Positions 1-10,421 of a DNA stretch of 64,000 nt are shown here, in pieces. The DNA is taken from NCBI GenBank assembly GCA_963575745.1, contig CAUYUJ010022520.1, positions 33,658 to 97,657 on the forward strand, in the 5' to 3' direction. This DNA is from Prorocentrum cordatum (lineage: Eukaryota; Sar; Dinophyceae; Prorocentrales; Prorocentraceae). The stretch's first letter is position 1. Each line of letters begins with the position of its first letter. A model generated the notes under the pieces. That model was not told the origin of the DNA. It saw only the letters and a list, made by a program, of their open reading frames with translations, and made no database searches. The position numbers and the translations under genes are program-made.

Positions 1-2
1 TC

Positions 3-1480
3 GAGGGCCTCTCTCACACGGCGGTGATTTACCGGCAAGTGAGACTTAAGGCGTCTGAGCACGACCTCTATGGACCCCATCAGGAGCCTCCAGAAGATCT
101 CGATTGGGGTTGGAACTTGGGCGCCGACTGCATTGAGCTTCCCTTGGAGGAGATGTGCAAAAGATGGTTTACGTTTTCAGAAGCCAGGCTCGCCCACATC
201 CACGGGATAGAAGAGTCGGACACCAAGTGCTACACGGGTAGGGCCCGAGGGCCCAGGATGGAGAAAGTTCCTCTTGGGGCTCTTTGGGATAAGGACCAGA
301 GGCGACGTTTCTCCAGCTCCACCACTTCTGGGATTGCTTTTCAGGCCCTGCTTCAGCGCTGCCGTCAATCCGCCGCAGGTGCAGTCGGCCGTCGAGGCCG
401 CGAGTTTCTTTCCAGCTGGCGTGCCAAGCTGGAGCGCATGATAGATAGCACGCAGCCCGTCGAGGGCGTCATCTCTGCCTCGGTGCTCGTGGAGCTCGCC
501 AGGGACGCTTCAGAGGGAAAGCTCCAGGGGGACTCGGAGGCGCTGGAGGAGTTAGACAAGGAGGTCTGCAGGCGGAGGAAGCAGGACGCTAAGGAAAGTC
601 TGAAGGAGTGGAAGGAGTGGGCGGTGGGGTCTGTCAAAGGAGGAGGCAAAGCAGCGCGTGCATTTTCAAGGCGAACCCTGTCGAGCCCCACGCCCCTGCT
701 GAATGAATCGGGCCACCTTGTTTGCGGGCAAGAGGCTCTCAGTTTTCTTCTGCAGGTCTGGACGCCGCTCTGGATTGCAGCGGGCCGAGGGGCCCATCAC
801 CCGTCGTCTTGGACGATCCCACCCGAGGAGCCCGAGTTGCCGCCCATCTCGGTTGACCAGTTTCGAAGGGCATGTAAGAGGTATGCCAGGAGGTGCGGTT
901 TGGTGTGGGATGGTTTCCATCCGCGTTGGGTTCTTGATCTAAGCGATGAATATGTTGCTCGGTTGGTCGACGTGTTGCATCAGTTCGAAAGGGCCCCGCA
1001 AGACCTCCTGTTGTGCATGACGAATATAGTGTTCATCGATAAGAGTGATTGGGGGGTTCGCCCCATTGGACTTTTGGCGTTCTTCGCGAAGATATGGTCC
1101 AGGGTCCGCCAACCGCTGCTCAAAAAGTGGGAGCAGGCGCACATGGAAGATGCGTTCTGGGGCGTTAGCAGTACCACCACGTGTGAACGGGCGGGGTGGA
1201 TACATAACCTTCTGGGCAGTTACTGTAAGAGTGTCGGGTTCGAGTCTGGAACCGCTTTATTAGATCTGTCGAAGTTCTACGAACACATTGGCCACGAGGA
1301 TCTGTGCCAAGCTGCTCTCAGATTCGAGTTCCCCATTCGGCTGTTACGCTGCCTGCGCACGGTGCACGCATGCCCTCGCACGCTGCTCCACGGCGGCGCG
1401 GTGCCCAGCATCGCGCGCGCGAACGGCTCAGTTATAGCCGGCTGCAGTGGGGCGACGAGCTCGGCTGAGTTGCTCCTGCT
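3..1480 (+). pseudogene. RE1 endonuclease tail and N-terminal half of reverse transcriptase
   Basis: Open from the window edge with no upstream start, so it is a partial gene. A charged linker leads into the RT. RT landmarks are G-L-V-W-D-G-F-H (fingers), V-R-P-I-G-L, motif A as L-L-D-L-S-K-F-Y-E (catalytic Asp near position 1267) and motif B as V-I-A-G-C-S-G-A-T-S. RE3 has the same unusual motif B wording (G-V-I-A-G-C-S-I-A-T-S). Motif C should follow but does not: the sequence jumps to what in RE3 lies about 440 bases further on. The product would lack the two motif C aspartates and so could not polymerise. Confidence 0.85.
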
Positions 1481-3601
1481 TGGGCCCCCCGTCTGCGATG
1501 CACGGTCTTCGAGTTTCGGCTGCTCGGAGTATCGGTCGCCTCCCCAAGGGCTGTAGTTTAGGCCTCAGGCTCCATTCGTTCAGGATGGGTTTGCTGTGTG
1601 ATCCCTTGGTGGCCTACACGGGGCACGTGGTGTTTCAATGGGCCACGGCTGTTTGGGATAGTTTTCCTTCGAGGCTGATCCCGGGGGCGACGATGGAGGC
1701 GGCTATCGAAAAACTGGCGCGCTACCGTTTCCCATGGAGGGTTGCCTCGTCGCCAGCGGATGTTGCTTTCCTTTCCCTGGACAGGATCGGCTGGAGGTTT
1801 TTAACCAGCACCAGGCTCCGTGATGACTTAGGTTCGGTTTGGAACCTCAGCCAGCTCTCGCCCTGTGAGGTCAGGGAACTGGCGCACGAAGGAGCTCCCA
1901 GAGCCTCCGGCAGGCTTGCGTTGGAAAGCGCGGGGCGCCTTGGGGGCGAGGGCCCTCGAGGGCTCGATGGTGTTGTTCCTATTTATTGGGCCGACCTGGG
2001 GACGCTCCTCAGGGGTAAAACCAAAATCTGGACGGCCCATCACCAGCGTGCGCTTCGCTCGCTTGTGTGCAATGTACATTGGCCGCAGGCCAGAGTGTTT
2101 GGTCACGGGCTGCGCAGTTCTGATGCATGTCAACTTTGTAAGGAGGCTCGGGGGACGCTGCGGCACAGGCAGTACGAATTTGTTGCGCACAGCAGCGTCA
2201 GAAGGGACGCCGTCTCCCCCTGGCTTGCTGCTCGCGCCCGCCGTGTCTTGGATTGCGGGGGGGGCGTTTGGGAGCGGTTTGCGAAATGCGCGATGCCCAG
2301 CCCGTTGGCTTTCATTCCTCGAGAGGAGCCTGAGACCACGATCAGGTGGGTTAATAAGCCTGCCAGTGGTTTCCCCACGGGGTGCATCTTTAGTGACGGC
2401 TCGGCCTTGTGGCCTTCTCTTCCAGGAGTCTGCAGAGCTGGCTGGGCTCTTGCGCAGGTGGATCCTTTGGGAAACTTGCTGCATGCTGCTTACGGCCCCG
2501 CGCCGCTCAGTTTCGGCCCTCGCCAAACGGCCAAAGACGGCGAGGATTTCGTGATTCACATGCTCACACAAGTGGGCATCGCTCCGTTTGATCTGTATCT
2601 GGATTGCAAGGCCACTCTAGATGTTTTGTTCGGAGGTCCAGGGTCAGGGGCTGAAGCGAGGTCCCCGAGGGGCCACATGTGGAGCCCGTTCTGGGCCGCC
2701 TTCGAGGGGTGCGACATCCAGGCCCGCAAGGCTCTGGCCCACGCCACCAGCAAGGACATCGAAGCTGGTCGCACTCCGGCCTGGGAGGAAAAAAAAGCAA
2801 ATTCGAGTGCTGATCAGTATGCCAAGCTAGGAGCAAGAATGCATGGAGCTGAGGACTCCCATGCTGAACTTTTTCGTGGTGTCAAGGCCCTTGTGGCCGA
2901 GCAGGGGAGGTGGGCGGGTAGGCTGGAGGTTTTGATGGCCACCAGCGGCCAGAGCAGGCAGGACACGGTCGGGCTGCAGCTGCACGACCAGGAGCTGCCA
3001 GCGGAGCCCCCGCCCGACCCCGCCGAGGAGGAGGAGGTCGTCTCGTCGTCGAGTGTCGTTGGAGCGGAGGAAGGAGTTGATCCGAGCTGGGCCGACGAGG
3101 CCCGATATGCGTTCCACTTCAGACGGCACGCGCTCGTCCGACGCTCGATAGAGACGCCTTCGAAAGTAGGCGACAAAGTGGTTTTCTGTTTTCGGTGCGG
3201 GGGGCTATACCTCGGGGCGTCTGGGCCATGCCCTCCTGGAGCGTTGTCTCGGGAAGCCTGCTAGCCCAGGGGTCAGGTCCCAGCTGAATCGCATCCGATC
3301 GGGAAAGCACCCACACTACCGCGCCACCACGAAACCCCTCGTGCTCGGTCCTTCTGGCCCGTTGAGCTCGCAGGAACAGGTCGAGATCGAGGGATTAGTG
3401 GATTCGTGTGAAGCAGCGGCGGCGAGCTCGGGCTCGGCTGCGGCTGAAGGCTTCTGTCCAGGACTGCCCTCGCAAGCATCTGTCCTTGCGGCCTTTGGGA
3501 TTCTGGAGTCTGAGCTGCCGAGGGTGAAGGAAATCGGGCAGCGTCGGGCCGTGGACGGTTCTGACAACGATTCTGAAGCCTCTGACGGCAAGCTCTTCTG
3601 A
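1480..3601 (+). pseudogene. RE1 RT thumb, RNase H and C-terminal zinc finger (frameshifted)
   Basis: After the deletion the reading frame changes by one. The sequence then follows the RE3 C-terminal half: H-G-L-R-V, M-G-L-L-C-D-P, a C-x2-C zinc motif with R-H-R-Q-Y-E-F, then RNase H. RNase H residues visible are the first Asp in F-S-D-G-S-A-L, an acidic segment K-D-G-E-D-F where the Glu is expected, D in L-Y-L-D-C-K-A, H in A-H-A-T-S, and A-D-Q-Y-A-K. A terminal zinc finger starts C-F-R-C-G-G. Near 3230-3264 the frame changes again; the second frame carries R-I-R-S-G-K-H-P, a motif also present as R-G-R-H-P in RE3 and R-G-C-H-P in RE5. It ends at 3601. Confidence 0.8.
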
Positions 3602-3618
3602 CTTTGAACCCGCCTTCA

Positions 3619-3990
3619 TGGCGGTCCACCACCGCCACCACCACCTCCTCCCCCTCCTCCGCGCTCCTCCTCGTCGCTCCTCCTCGTTTGTCCTTTCCTC
3701 CTCCTCCTCCTCCTCCCCCTCCTCCCCCCCTCCTCTCCTCCTCCTCCTCCCCTCCTCCTCCTCCTCCTCATCCTCCTCCTCCTCCCCCTCCTCCTCCTCA
3801 TCCTCCTCCTCCTCCCTATTCCCTATTCCTCCTCCTATTCCTCCTCCTCCTCCTCCTCCTCCTCCTCCTCCTCCTCCTCCCCCTCTCCTCCTCATCCTCC
3901 CCCTCCTCATCCACCCCCTCCTCTTCATCTTCCTCATCCACCTCCTCCTCCTCCACCTCCTTCTCCGCCTCCTCCTCCTCGCTCCTAGCC
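3619..3990 (+). repeat. TCC-rich microsatellite at the 3' side of RE1
   Basis: Imperfect (TCC)n, with CAC-rich units at the start and interruptions such as CCCTATTCC. Long apparent reading frames in it (poly-Ser, Pro, Leu) are composition artefacts. Confidence 0.95.
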
Positions 3991-3999
3991 GTTCCCTTC

Positions 4000-5072
4000 G
4001 GGGGGCCCTCGATGCGCGCAGGCGCGAGTGGGAGCGGCGCTGCCTGCGCGGGCCGCGCGCCACGGGGGCGCAGCCATGATCCAGACCGGCATCAGCGTGG
4101 ACCACCCGCGCGGAGGCGGGCCTGCTGCGCTCGCTCGCTTGGTGGACATCCTGGAGGGCAAGGGTGACCTCAACATCGTGATTTGCGGGGCGTTGTTGCC
4201 ACTGCATGGCAGTCTCGAAGGCCAGGTCGTTCGCCCCTCAGGATGTGCCTGGCCATCAGCTGCCACGGCTGCCCCTGGGTTACAGGCTGGCTGGCACGCT
4301 GATCGAGAAGAAGGGGCACGTGATCGACCATGTGATACAGCAGAGGGTGGAGTCCAAGCAGTCGCTGCGGCCTCGCCCCCCTGCTCGAAGGCCGTCGATG
4401 TTGGCGCGATTCCTGGCGGTTTACCACGAGGAGGGCTGGCATCGGGACTCCCACGGCCTCTGGTCCGAGGTAGACCCCAGTGGGATGGCGCTTCTCTAGG
4501 CTGGGCCTCGCGCGCAGCGGCCAGACCAGAAGATGAGGGTCCGCAGGCAAGTTCCAGAAGCAGTTTTTGGCTGGCCTGAACAAGCTGAAGGTCATCAAGC
4601 GCAACCGCGCAACCCGAAGCTGGACATCCGCATGGGCAGGGTGCTGGCCAGGAAGCCCTTCGAGGCCAAGGTGGGGATCAGGAACAACCAGTACTTGGAG
4701 GAGGAAGCGAGTCGGGTGGAGGAATCGCCCAAGCAGTGCGCGACGGAGGCCCAGAAGCCCGACTTCAAGATCCTGATTCAGAAGGGCCGATGCAAGAAGA
4801 ACCACATCGGATTCCGCTCGAAGTCCATGGCGCGCAGCCTACCAGCGCCACAGCCTGCGGTGGCGCAGCAGCGTCTCAAGGCGGAAATGAAACGAAAAGT
4901 AGGTGGGCCACCCCAGCAGTTCTACATCGGAGACAGCATGCAATCGCTGCACCAAACGGGTCGGCCCCACTTCTGGGCCCAGGACCCACAGCACGACGAC
5001 CTGGCTGTTGTCTCGCTCGGCGGCGCCGGCAGCATGATCGGCAGCAGCTGGTCGGACAACGGCACAAAATAG
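4000..5072 (+). pseudogene. Unrecognised decayed coding sequence
   Basis: Protein-like stretches appear in different frames: M-I-Q-T-G-I-S-V-D-H-P from about 4076, L-I-E-K-K-G-H-V-I-D-H-V-I near 4300, M-L-A-R-F-L-A-V-Y-H-E-E-G-W near 4400, F-L-A-G-L-N-K-L-K-V-I near 4560, then K-L-D-I-R-M-G-R-V-L-A-R-K-P from about 4618 to the stop at 5072. The frame changes and a TAG at 4497-4499 suggest a broken gene, or exons with unrecognised introns. The TCC tract just upstream ends in CTCGCTCCTAG, a possible 3' splice site. I do not recognise the family. Confidence 0.4.
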
Positions 5073-5640
5073 AATAATACTAAAATCAAAAAAACCGAAT
5101 AATAATAATAAACATAATAATAATAATACGAATAACAGCAATAATAATCAGACTAATAATAAGAATGCGAATAATGATAATAATACTAGTAACAACTACT
5201 ACAAACAATTATAATATGTATATGATTAATAATAATATTAATACTAATATGAACAATAATTTTATTAATGATATTAGTAATAAGTAATAATGATAATAAT
5301 AATAATAATACGAAAAATAATGATGATAATAATACGAATACTAATAATATCGATGTTAATACCAATATTAATAATACCACTACTAATAATAATATCAGTA
5401 ATAGTAAGAGTAGTAGTAATAATAACAATACTAATAGTAATACTAATACGACTAATGATAATAATAATGTTAATAATGGGAATATTAATAATAATACGAA
5501 AAAGAATATTAATACTAATATTATTAATAATACGAATACTAAGAATACTAACAATAATAATAACACTAATACTACGAATATTAATAACAAGAATGCTCAT
5601 ACGAGTAATAATTATAATAATAACAATAGTAATAATAATG

Positions 5641-5672
<32 letters not shown>

Positions 5673-5720
5673 CGTGGTAGTAATAACAAGAAGAAGAAGC
5701 AGGCGAATAATAAAACAGGT
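5073..5720 (+). repeat. AT-rich degenerate (AAT)n island
   Basis: About 650 bases of degenerate AAT/ATA trinucleotides with scattered C and G, sharply different from the GC-rich surroundings. Long apparent frames (poly-Asn or poly-Ile) are artefacts. Confidence 0.95.
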
Positions 5721-5868
5721 CGTGGATGGTGACTCCACGAAGCAGCGCGACATGAACGAGGATGACACCCTCACGGAGGTGAACGTCGTTCGCCGCGAAG
5801 CGCCTAGGCTACGAGTGGGCCACGAAGTACTAAAGGAGGAGACCTTGCAGATCGCTGCGGCCGCCTAG
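5721..5868 (+). other. Short coding-like segment, unrecognised
   Basis: One frame reads a non-repetitive acidic peptide containing D-G-D-S-T-K-Q-R-D-M-N-E-D-D, then V-R-R-E-A-P-R-L-R-V-G-H-E-V-L-K-E-E-T and a TAG at 5866-5868. It looks like the end of an exon or a gene remnant. It has no start of its own and no known motif. Confidence 0.25.
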
Positions 5869-6110
5869 GCTCCATGGAGGTCGCCTGCCTCTCTCCGCAC
5901 TGCCAGGGCCCCATTGGGGGCCTTGAAAGCGCGGCTGGGGCCATGGGTCGTCCTCGGGGCTCCTGCTTGTCGGCCCTCGGTGGGCCCTCCCCCAGCCTTT
6001 CGGGGGCCTCTGGCGGCTTCCGCTGCTCGCTCCATCCCAGGCAGGCGCCGGCCTCCTCGGGGCGCAGGGGCCCCTGGAGTGGGTCCGTATCATCAGAACC
6101 CACAGAGCCC
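5869..6110. other. GC-rich spacer
   Basis: Non-repetitive GC-rich sequence between two low-complexity blocks. I see no motif or credible reading frame. Confidence 0.5.
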
Positions 6111-6443
6111 CCCTACTCGCTCCTCCCCGCCCCTCCTCGCCCCTCCTCGCTCCTCCTCGCTCCTCCTCGTTCCTCCTCGTTCCTCCTCCTCCTCCTCCTC
6201 CTCCTCCTCCTCCTCCTCCTCCTCCTCCTCCTCCTCCTCCTCCTCCTCCTCCTCTCCTCCTCCTCCTCCTCCTCCTCCTCCTCCTCCTCCTCCTCCTCCT
6301 CCTCCCCTCCTCCTCCTCCTCCCTCCTCCTCCTCCTCCTCCTCCTCCAACTCCTCCAATTCCTCCTCCTCCTCCTCCTCCTCCTCCTCCTCCTCCTCCTC
6401 CTCCTCCTCCTCCTCCTCCTCCTCCTCCTCCTCCTCCTCCTCC
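6111..6443 (+). repeat. (TCC)n microsatellite 5' of RE2
   Basis: Long nearly perfect TCC run, preceded by CTCGCTCCTCG variants. It stops abruptly at the first base of RE2. Confidence 0.97.
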
Positions 6444-8420
6444 CACGGCGTTGCACATTGACTACGGGGACCAGGACCATGCTATCTCTCTGCCCACAGC
6501 CACCATCAGTTTGTGGTTTGAGATGCTCGCTTCGTCAGAAGCTTTCAGGAAGAGAGCGGCCAGAGCTTGGCAGAACATTTTGAAGAATTTGCGCGCCACC
6601 CCTCGGAACCGCCAGTGGAGGAAGATAAACGGCCTGATCTCGGGCACGATGTCTGTTTTGTTCTCCGCGGGTTGGGACCCCCAGGGGCCGTGGAAGTGGA
6701 CCCACCCTACTGGCGATAAGTATGAGGTGAGTGAAGATACTTTCGAACCGGACCCTGACTGGGAGCCCTTCTTGGAGGCCTTCAGAGACACCTTGAGGCT
6801 CTCCGTCTGGGCCCACGCTGCTAAGCATTATAATGGGGGGGGGGGGCTAGAGCAGGGAGCCGAAACCACAGATATGTTAAAAATGATGCGTGCTTTAGCC
6901 AAGAGGTGTTCCAACAAGTTTCGAGGCTCCCTCAGCACGGTCATGACGGCAGGCTTCTGGCCCAAAGCTCGGCTCTCCCAGGCGGGGGTGAAGGTCGACT
7001 CTATCTTGTGCCCGCGCTGCCAGGTTGAACCCGAGACCGACCTTCACCGCCGTTGGACCTGTATTGCCAATAATGATATCCCCCGCTGTGCCGACACGCA
7101 GCATTTAAAAGACCAAGCAGTTCAAGGTGTTCAGTCGCATCCTTGCTATTGGCTCCGAGGCCCCATCCCCAGAGAGTGGACGGCTATCCCAGAGCCACCA
7201 GACGATTTGCATATCCAGCTAGACCCGCGGATCGACGCGCCAAGCTTCCCTGTGCCAGGTGCGATCCGCACAAACTACTAGGAGCCCTTCTCGTGGACGG
7301 GAGGGTTTGGCTGAGCGGGGACGCGTCGGGGGGAAAGCACTCTAGCCACGCTAAGCTGCGTCGTATCACCTGGTCAGTTGTCTATGTTGCCGTTGGGGCA
7401 GATCCCAGGGAGGTGCCTCTGACTTTATGTGTTTCTGGAGCTTTTGGTGGGGCCTTCCCTGGCCCGCGTCAAGGAATCAACCGAGGTGAGTTGTTTGCCC
7501 TCAAGGAGGCCCGTTTGGCGACCCCAGGCAGGGACCTGACTTATGTTACTGACAGCGCCTACGTCCAGCGAGGTGCGTTCAGTCTGCGCTCGAAGGCCCG
7601 ATGGAGGCCGAAGACGAATCGGGACCTCTGGCACCTCGTCCGAGAGCTTTGGGGGGGGGCCGAGACGTCCTCGTGGTTGAGGTCGCTAGCCATGCGACCG
7701 CGTCCGAGTTCGAGCGAGCGCCAGATGAGTTGAATGCTTTGTTTCAATACAACGAGCTGGCTGACAAGCTAGCTGACAGGTTCTCTCCAGCCGCGCAGGT
7801 CCCGAGCGCGGCAGCAGATTCCCTCCTGGAGCTCGAGACGGAGGCCAAGGCCATCCGCGCCCGTTTGTCTAGTATGTTGGTTTCGATGCCTTCGTTCCGC
7901 CCAGAGGGAGAATGTCCCAGAGCTGCCGCCCAGGGACCTATCAGGAAGAAGTTTGATTTGGCCGCAGAGTTACCCTGCACAGCCCACCTCTTGGAGTGCT
8001 CCAGGGTCGATGGTCGTCTGCGTAGGCAGTGGCGCTGTCGTAAATGTTCTTCGGGGCCCCCCTCAGGGGGAAAGGGTACTGTAATTGAGTGGCTCCGCTC
8101 CCCGCGCAACCCCTCTCTCATTGTTGGCCCAGCTTCGAGTGCCCCGCGAGAAGTGGGGCCGAGTCGGAGAGGCCTTTTTCTCTGTGCATCCCTCTCACAC
8201 TATGCGTTGGTGGGAGGCGGGGGCGGGGACGTTGAGGGAGCGTATTTTCGCTTGCTCGAGGTGTGGAGGGCTCGGAACCGACCACTACCGCACCACGGGC
8301 AAGCTCATGTCTGAATGCCAGGCCCCCACACGCACGGGCTTGGAGCATTTCAGGGCGCTCGAGAAAGGACGAGCCCCAGGCCATGCGAAGTTGGCCAAGC
8401 AGGTCAATGTCCTGAGATAG
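6444..8420 (+). pseudogene. RE2 RT C-terminal region, RNase H and zinc finger, two or more frameshifts
   Basis: The first frame runs to 7281 and contains a zinc motif C-P-R-C-Q-V-E with D-L-H-R-R-W-T-C, as in RE3 and RE5 just before RNase H. The second frame carries RNase H start S-G-D-A-S-G-G, R-G-E-L-F-A-L-K-E-A and Y-V-T-D-S-A-Y-V. A switch at a G homopolymer near 7650 leads to the third frame with V-A-S-H-A-T and N-E-L-A-D-K-L-A-D. A last switch near 8100-8170 gives the terminal finger C-S-R-C-G-G and the stop at 8418-8420. All catalytic RNase H residues can be found, but no single frame encodes the enzyme. A G10 run near 6840 is another likely slippage point. Confidence 0.82.
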
Positions 8421-8463
8421 ATTGGGTTGAGCGCGCAGCGCAGAGTCTAATCTAATATAATAT
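6444..8463 (+). mobile_element. RE2: 5'-truncated non-LTR retroelement inside a TCC tract
   Basis: The element begins in mid-protein immediately after a TCC array and ends (TAATCTAATATAATAT) immediately before another TCC array. 5' truncation is typical of LINE insertions. The retained part corresponds to the post-RT region, RNase H and C-terminal zinc finger of RE1 and RE3. Confidence 0.85.
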
Positions 8464-8835
8464 CCTCCTCCTCCGCCGCCTCCTCCTCCGCCCCCTCCTC
8501 CTCTTCCTCCTCCTCCTGCTCCTCCTCCTCCCCCTCCTCCCTCCTCCTCCTCCTCCTCCTCCTCCTCCTCCTCCTCCTCCTCCTCCTCCTCTCTCCTCCT
8601 CCTCCTCCTCCTCCTCCTCCTCCTCCTCCTCCCCTCTCCTCCTCCCTCCTCCTCCTCCTCCCTCCTCCTCCTCCTCCTCCCTCCTCCTCCTCCTCCTCCT
8701 CCTCCTCCTCCTCCTCCTCCTCCTCCTCCTTCCTCCTCCTCCTCCTCCTCCTCCTCCTCCTCCCTCCTACTCAAGGCTTCCTCCCCCCATCCTCCTCCTC
8801 CCCCTCCTCCTCCTCCTCGTCATCCGCCTCCCCCT
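8464..8835 (+). repeat. (TCC)n microsatellite 3' of RE2
   Basis: Imperfect TCC/CCT array with CCGCC interruptions, directly abutting the RE2 3' end. Confidence 0.96.
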
Positions 8836-9296
8836 ACTCGTTGTGGCTCAGACGGTGGGGGGAGGCCCCACCGAGGACCATTCGGACACGGGGGCCGTCC
8901 ATTTTGTCCATGGTACCCGACCCGACCCCTGCGTTCCTCCACGCGGTGCTTGAGGGGCGCCGAGCAAGCCCAATTCGGGGCCGCTCTCGGCGGCGAAAGC
9001 GCAGGGGATCACGCCGGCTACGGGACCCTCACACAAGGGGTCGCGGAGCAAGTGCAGCGGGCGCGGGCGCTGCAAGCACAATGCCACGCTCGAGACCCGC
9101 GAAAGGAGATTTGTCGGCCTGTCTGGAGCATTTCTAAGATATGTGTTATTTTTCGTCCAATATCCGCCTGTAGGGGGACATGCCCGACCTAACCCCAGAG
9201 GGGGGGATCAGTGGCAACGTCAACCAGGGGGGAGTAGGTTCAAGGGGGGGGACGCATGGAGGGTTTCTCCGAAGGTCTTAGGCGACCTGTCCTTTT
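8836..9296. other. Spacer with one arm of the 21.4-kb inverted-repeat family
   Basis: Mostly unrecognised GC-rich sequence. At about 9143-9196 it contains a copy of the terminal arm seen twice at 21343-21533: a TTTTTCGTC core, then CCTGTAGGGGGACA and CCCGACCTAA. Only one arm is present. Confidence 0.6.
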
Positions 9297-9370
9297 CCTC
9301 CTCCTCCTCCTCCTCCTCCTCCTCCTCCTCCTCCCCCTCCCCCCCCCCCTCCCCCTCCTCCTTCTTCTCC
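9297..9370 (+). repeat. Short (TCC)n tract
   Basis: Perfect TCC units grading into C-rich sequence. Confidence 0.95.
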
Positions 9371-9921
9371 TCCTCCTCATCGGGTCGCCTACGGCCCCGG
9401 GGGAAACCGCCCAGGGACGCATCGACCCCTGGTCGCCCATCCATCGCCCACAGGGGCCCGATTGCGCGCCCCGCCCGCGAACGCACAGCTTCGCTATTGC
9501 ACGGGGGGCCCATCGCCGATTCATCGGTGCTGTATCGCCGATTCCATCTCGACGTTTCCCCCCCTGAGCTGGTCCCAGCGTTCCCCCTTCAGCTGAAATT
9601 GGTGCAGCGTCGGCACTGCGGAAAATCTTTAAAATTTCGCACTTCAGTATGCATTGGCCAGAGGAGTGAGGAAAGGAGGAAAGGGAAGGGCAGTTACGTG
9701 GTGAGAGGATCGAGAAGGGGGTGGGTGGAGGGAGGGCGGAGGAGGGAGGAGAGATCCTCCCTGGAAGATCTGGCAAGTCCTTTGCTCAGTGCGCACGGGA
9801 GGGGGAAGCGGAACGCCAGGGCTGCCCGCGGTTGGAGTTCCTCTGCCGCATGCGCGCGGGCTACTTAGTGGCGGCCGCTTGCGATGCCCCTCCGAGACTA
9901 GGAGAATGCCGTGTTTCTCCA
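9371..9921. other. Spacer, nothing recognised
   Basis: Unique-looking GC-rich DNA without coding motifs. A purine-rich stretch (GGGAGGAGGG type) lies near 9670-9760. Confidence 0.4.
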
Positions 9922-10081
9922 GGCCTCCCAGCTGGGGTCCGAACAGAAGGGGTCCCAGGATCGCGCCGCATCGCCGATGCGGCAATGCGTCGCCGATGCG
10001 GCGCGATGTGGAGCCCGATGCTCTCCACCCCGACGTCGCCGATGCAGTGCTAGCGTCGCCGATGCATCGCCAACGCATCGG
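9922..10081 (+). mobile_element. TIR family M1, copy 1 (right end incomplete)
   Basis: It starts GGCCTCCCAGCTGGGGTCCG, then AGGATCGCGCCGCATCG and many GATG/CATC palindromic units. Three other copies in the window have the same start and a matching inverted end. Here the right terminal repeat is not recognisable. Confidence 0.65.
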
Positions 10082-10217
10082 TAGCAAAAAAAAACTGCGG
10101 CAGAAGACCTTCCACAGCTCTACGCAGCTCACGAGGAGGGGCCACGACGGGCCAACGATTTCGGCGGCCCCGGCATCCCCCACCGGATAGCTTTGCTAAC
10201 TATGCGGGCGGCGGCGG
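10082..10217. other. Short spacer
   Basis: Contains an A9 run at the edge of the M1 copy, then unrecognised sequence up to the TCC tract. Confidence 0.4.
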
Positions 10218-10325
10218 GCTGTGCCGGCCGCTCTTCTCCTCCTCCTCCTCCTCCTCCTTTTCCTCCTCCTCCTCTTTTTCCTCCTCCTCCTCCTCCTCCT
10301 CGTCCTCCTCCTCCTCCTCCTCCTA
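10218..10325 (+). repeat. (TCC)n microsatellite 5' of RE3
   Basis: TCC array with TTTT interruptions, ending about 97 bases before the RE3 ORF1 start. Confidence 0.95.
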
Positions 10326-10421
10326 GCTGTCCTGTGCCCGAGCTTTTGGGCATTGCACACACCAACTTCAGGACAGCTTTGTGTGTGCGAGCCAGTTTTT
10401 TGGCTTCGGAATCTCTCTCGC

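Larger units (their letters stand above)
1..3618 (+). mobile_element. RE1: non-LTR retroelement, 5' cut by window edge, internally deleted
   Basis: This is a LINE-like element read on the plus strand. The first codons (E-G-L-S-H-T-A-V) look like the end of an AP-type endonuclease domain, followed by a linker, RT fingers and palm, a C-terminal zinc motif, RNase H and a terminal zinc finger. The domain order matches RE3 and RE5 below. Three things disable it: deletion of the RT motif C region, a frame change at that deletion, and another frame change near the C terminus. It runs straight into a TCC microsatellite at its 3' end. Family assignment is by visible motifs and by alignment with RE3 by eye. 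Confidence 0.85.

Noticed and set aside
6111-6443. Long Ser/Pro/Leu or Glu/Gly/Arg reading frames
   Set aside because: They lie in TCC microsatellite. The same applies to the frames in TCC, GAC, CA, GT and TCA tracts elsewhere.
10385-10415. AGCCAGTTTTTTGGCTTCGG before RE3 ORF1 as a decayed spliced leader
   Set aside because: Only the palindromic AGCC-T-GGCT part fits; the flanks CCGT and CAAG do not. Chance is likely.
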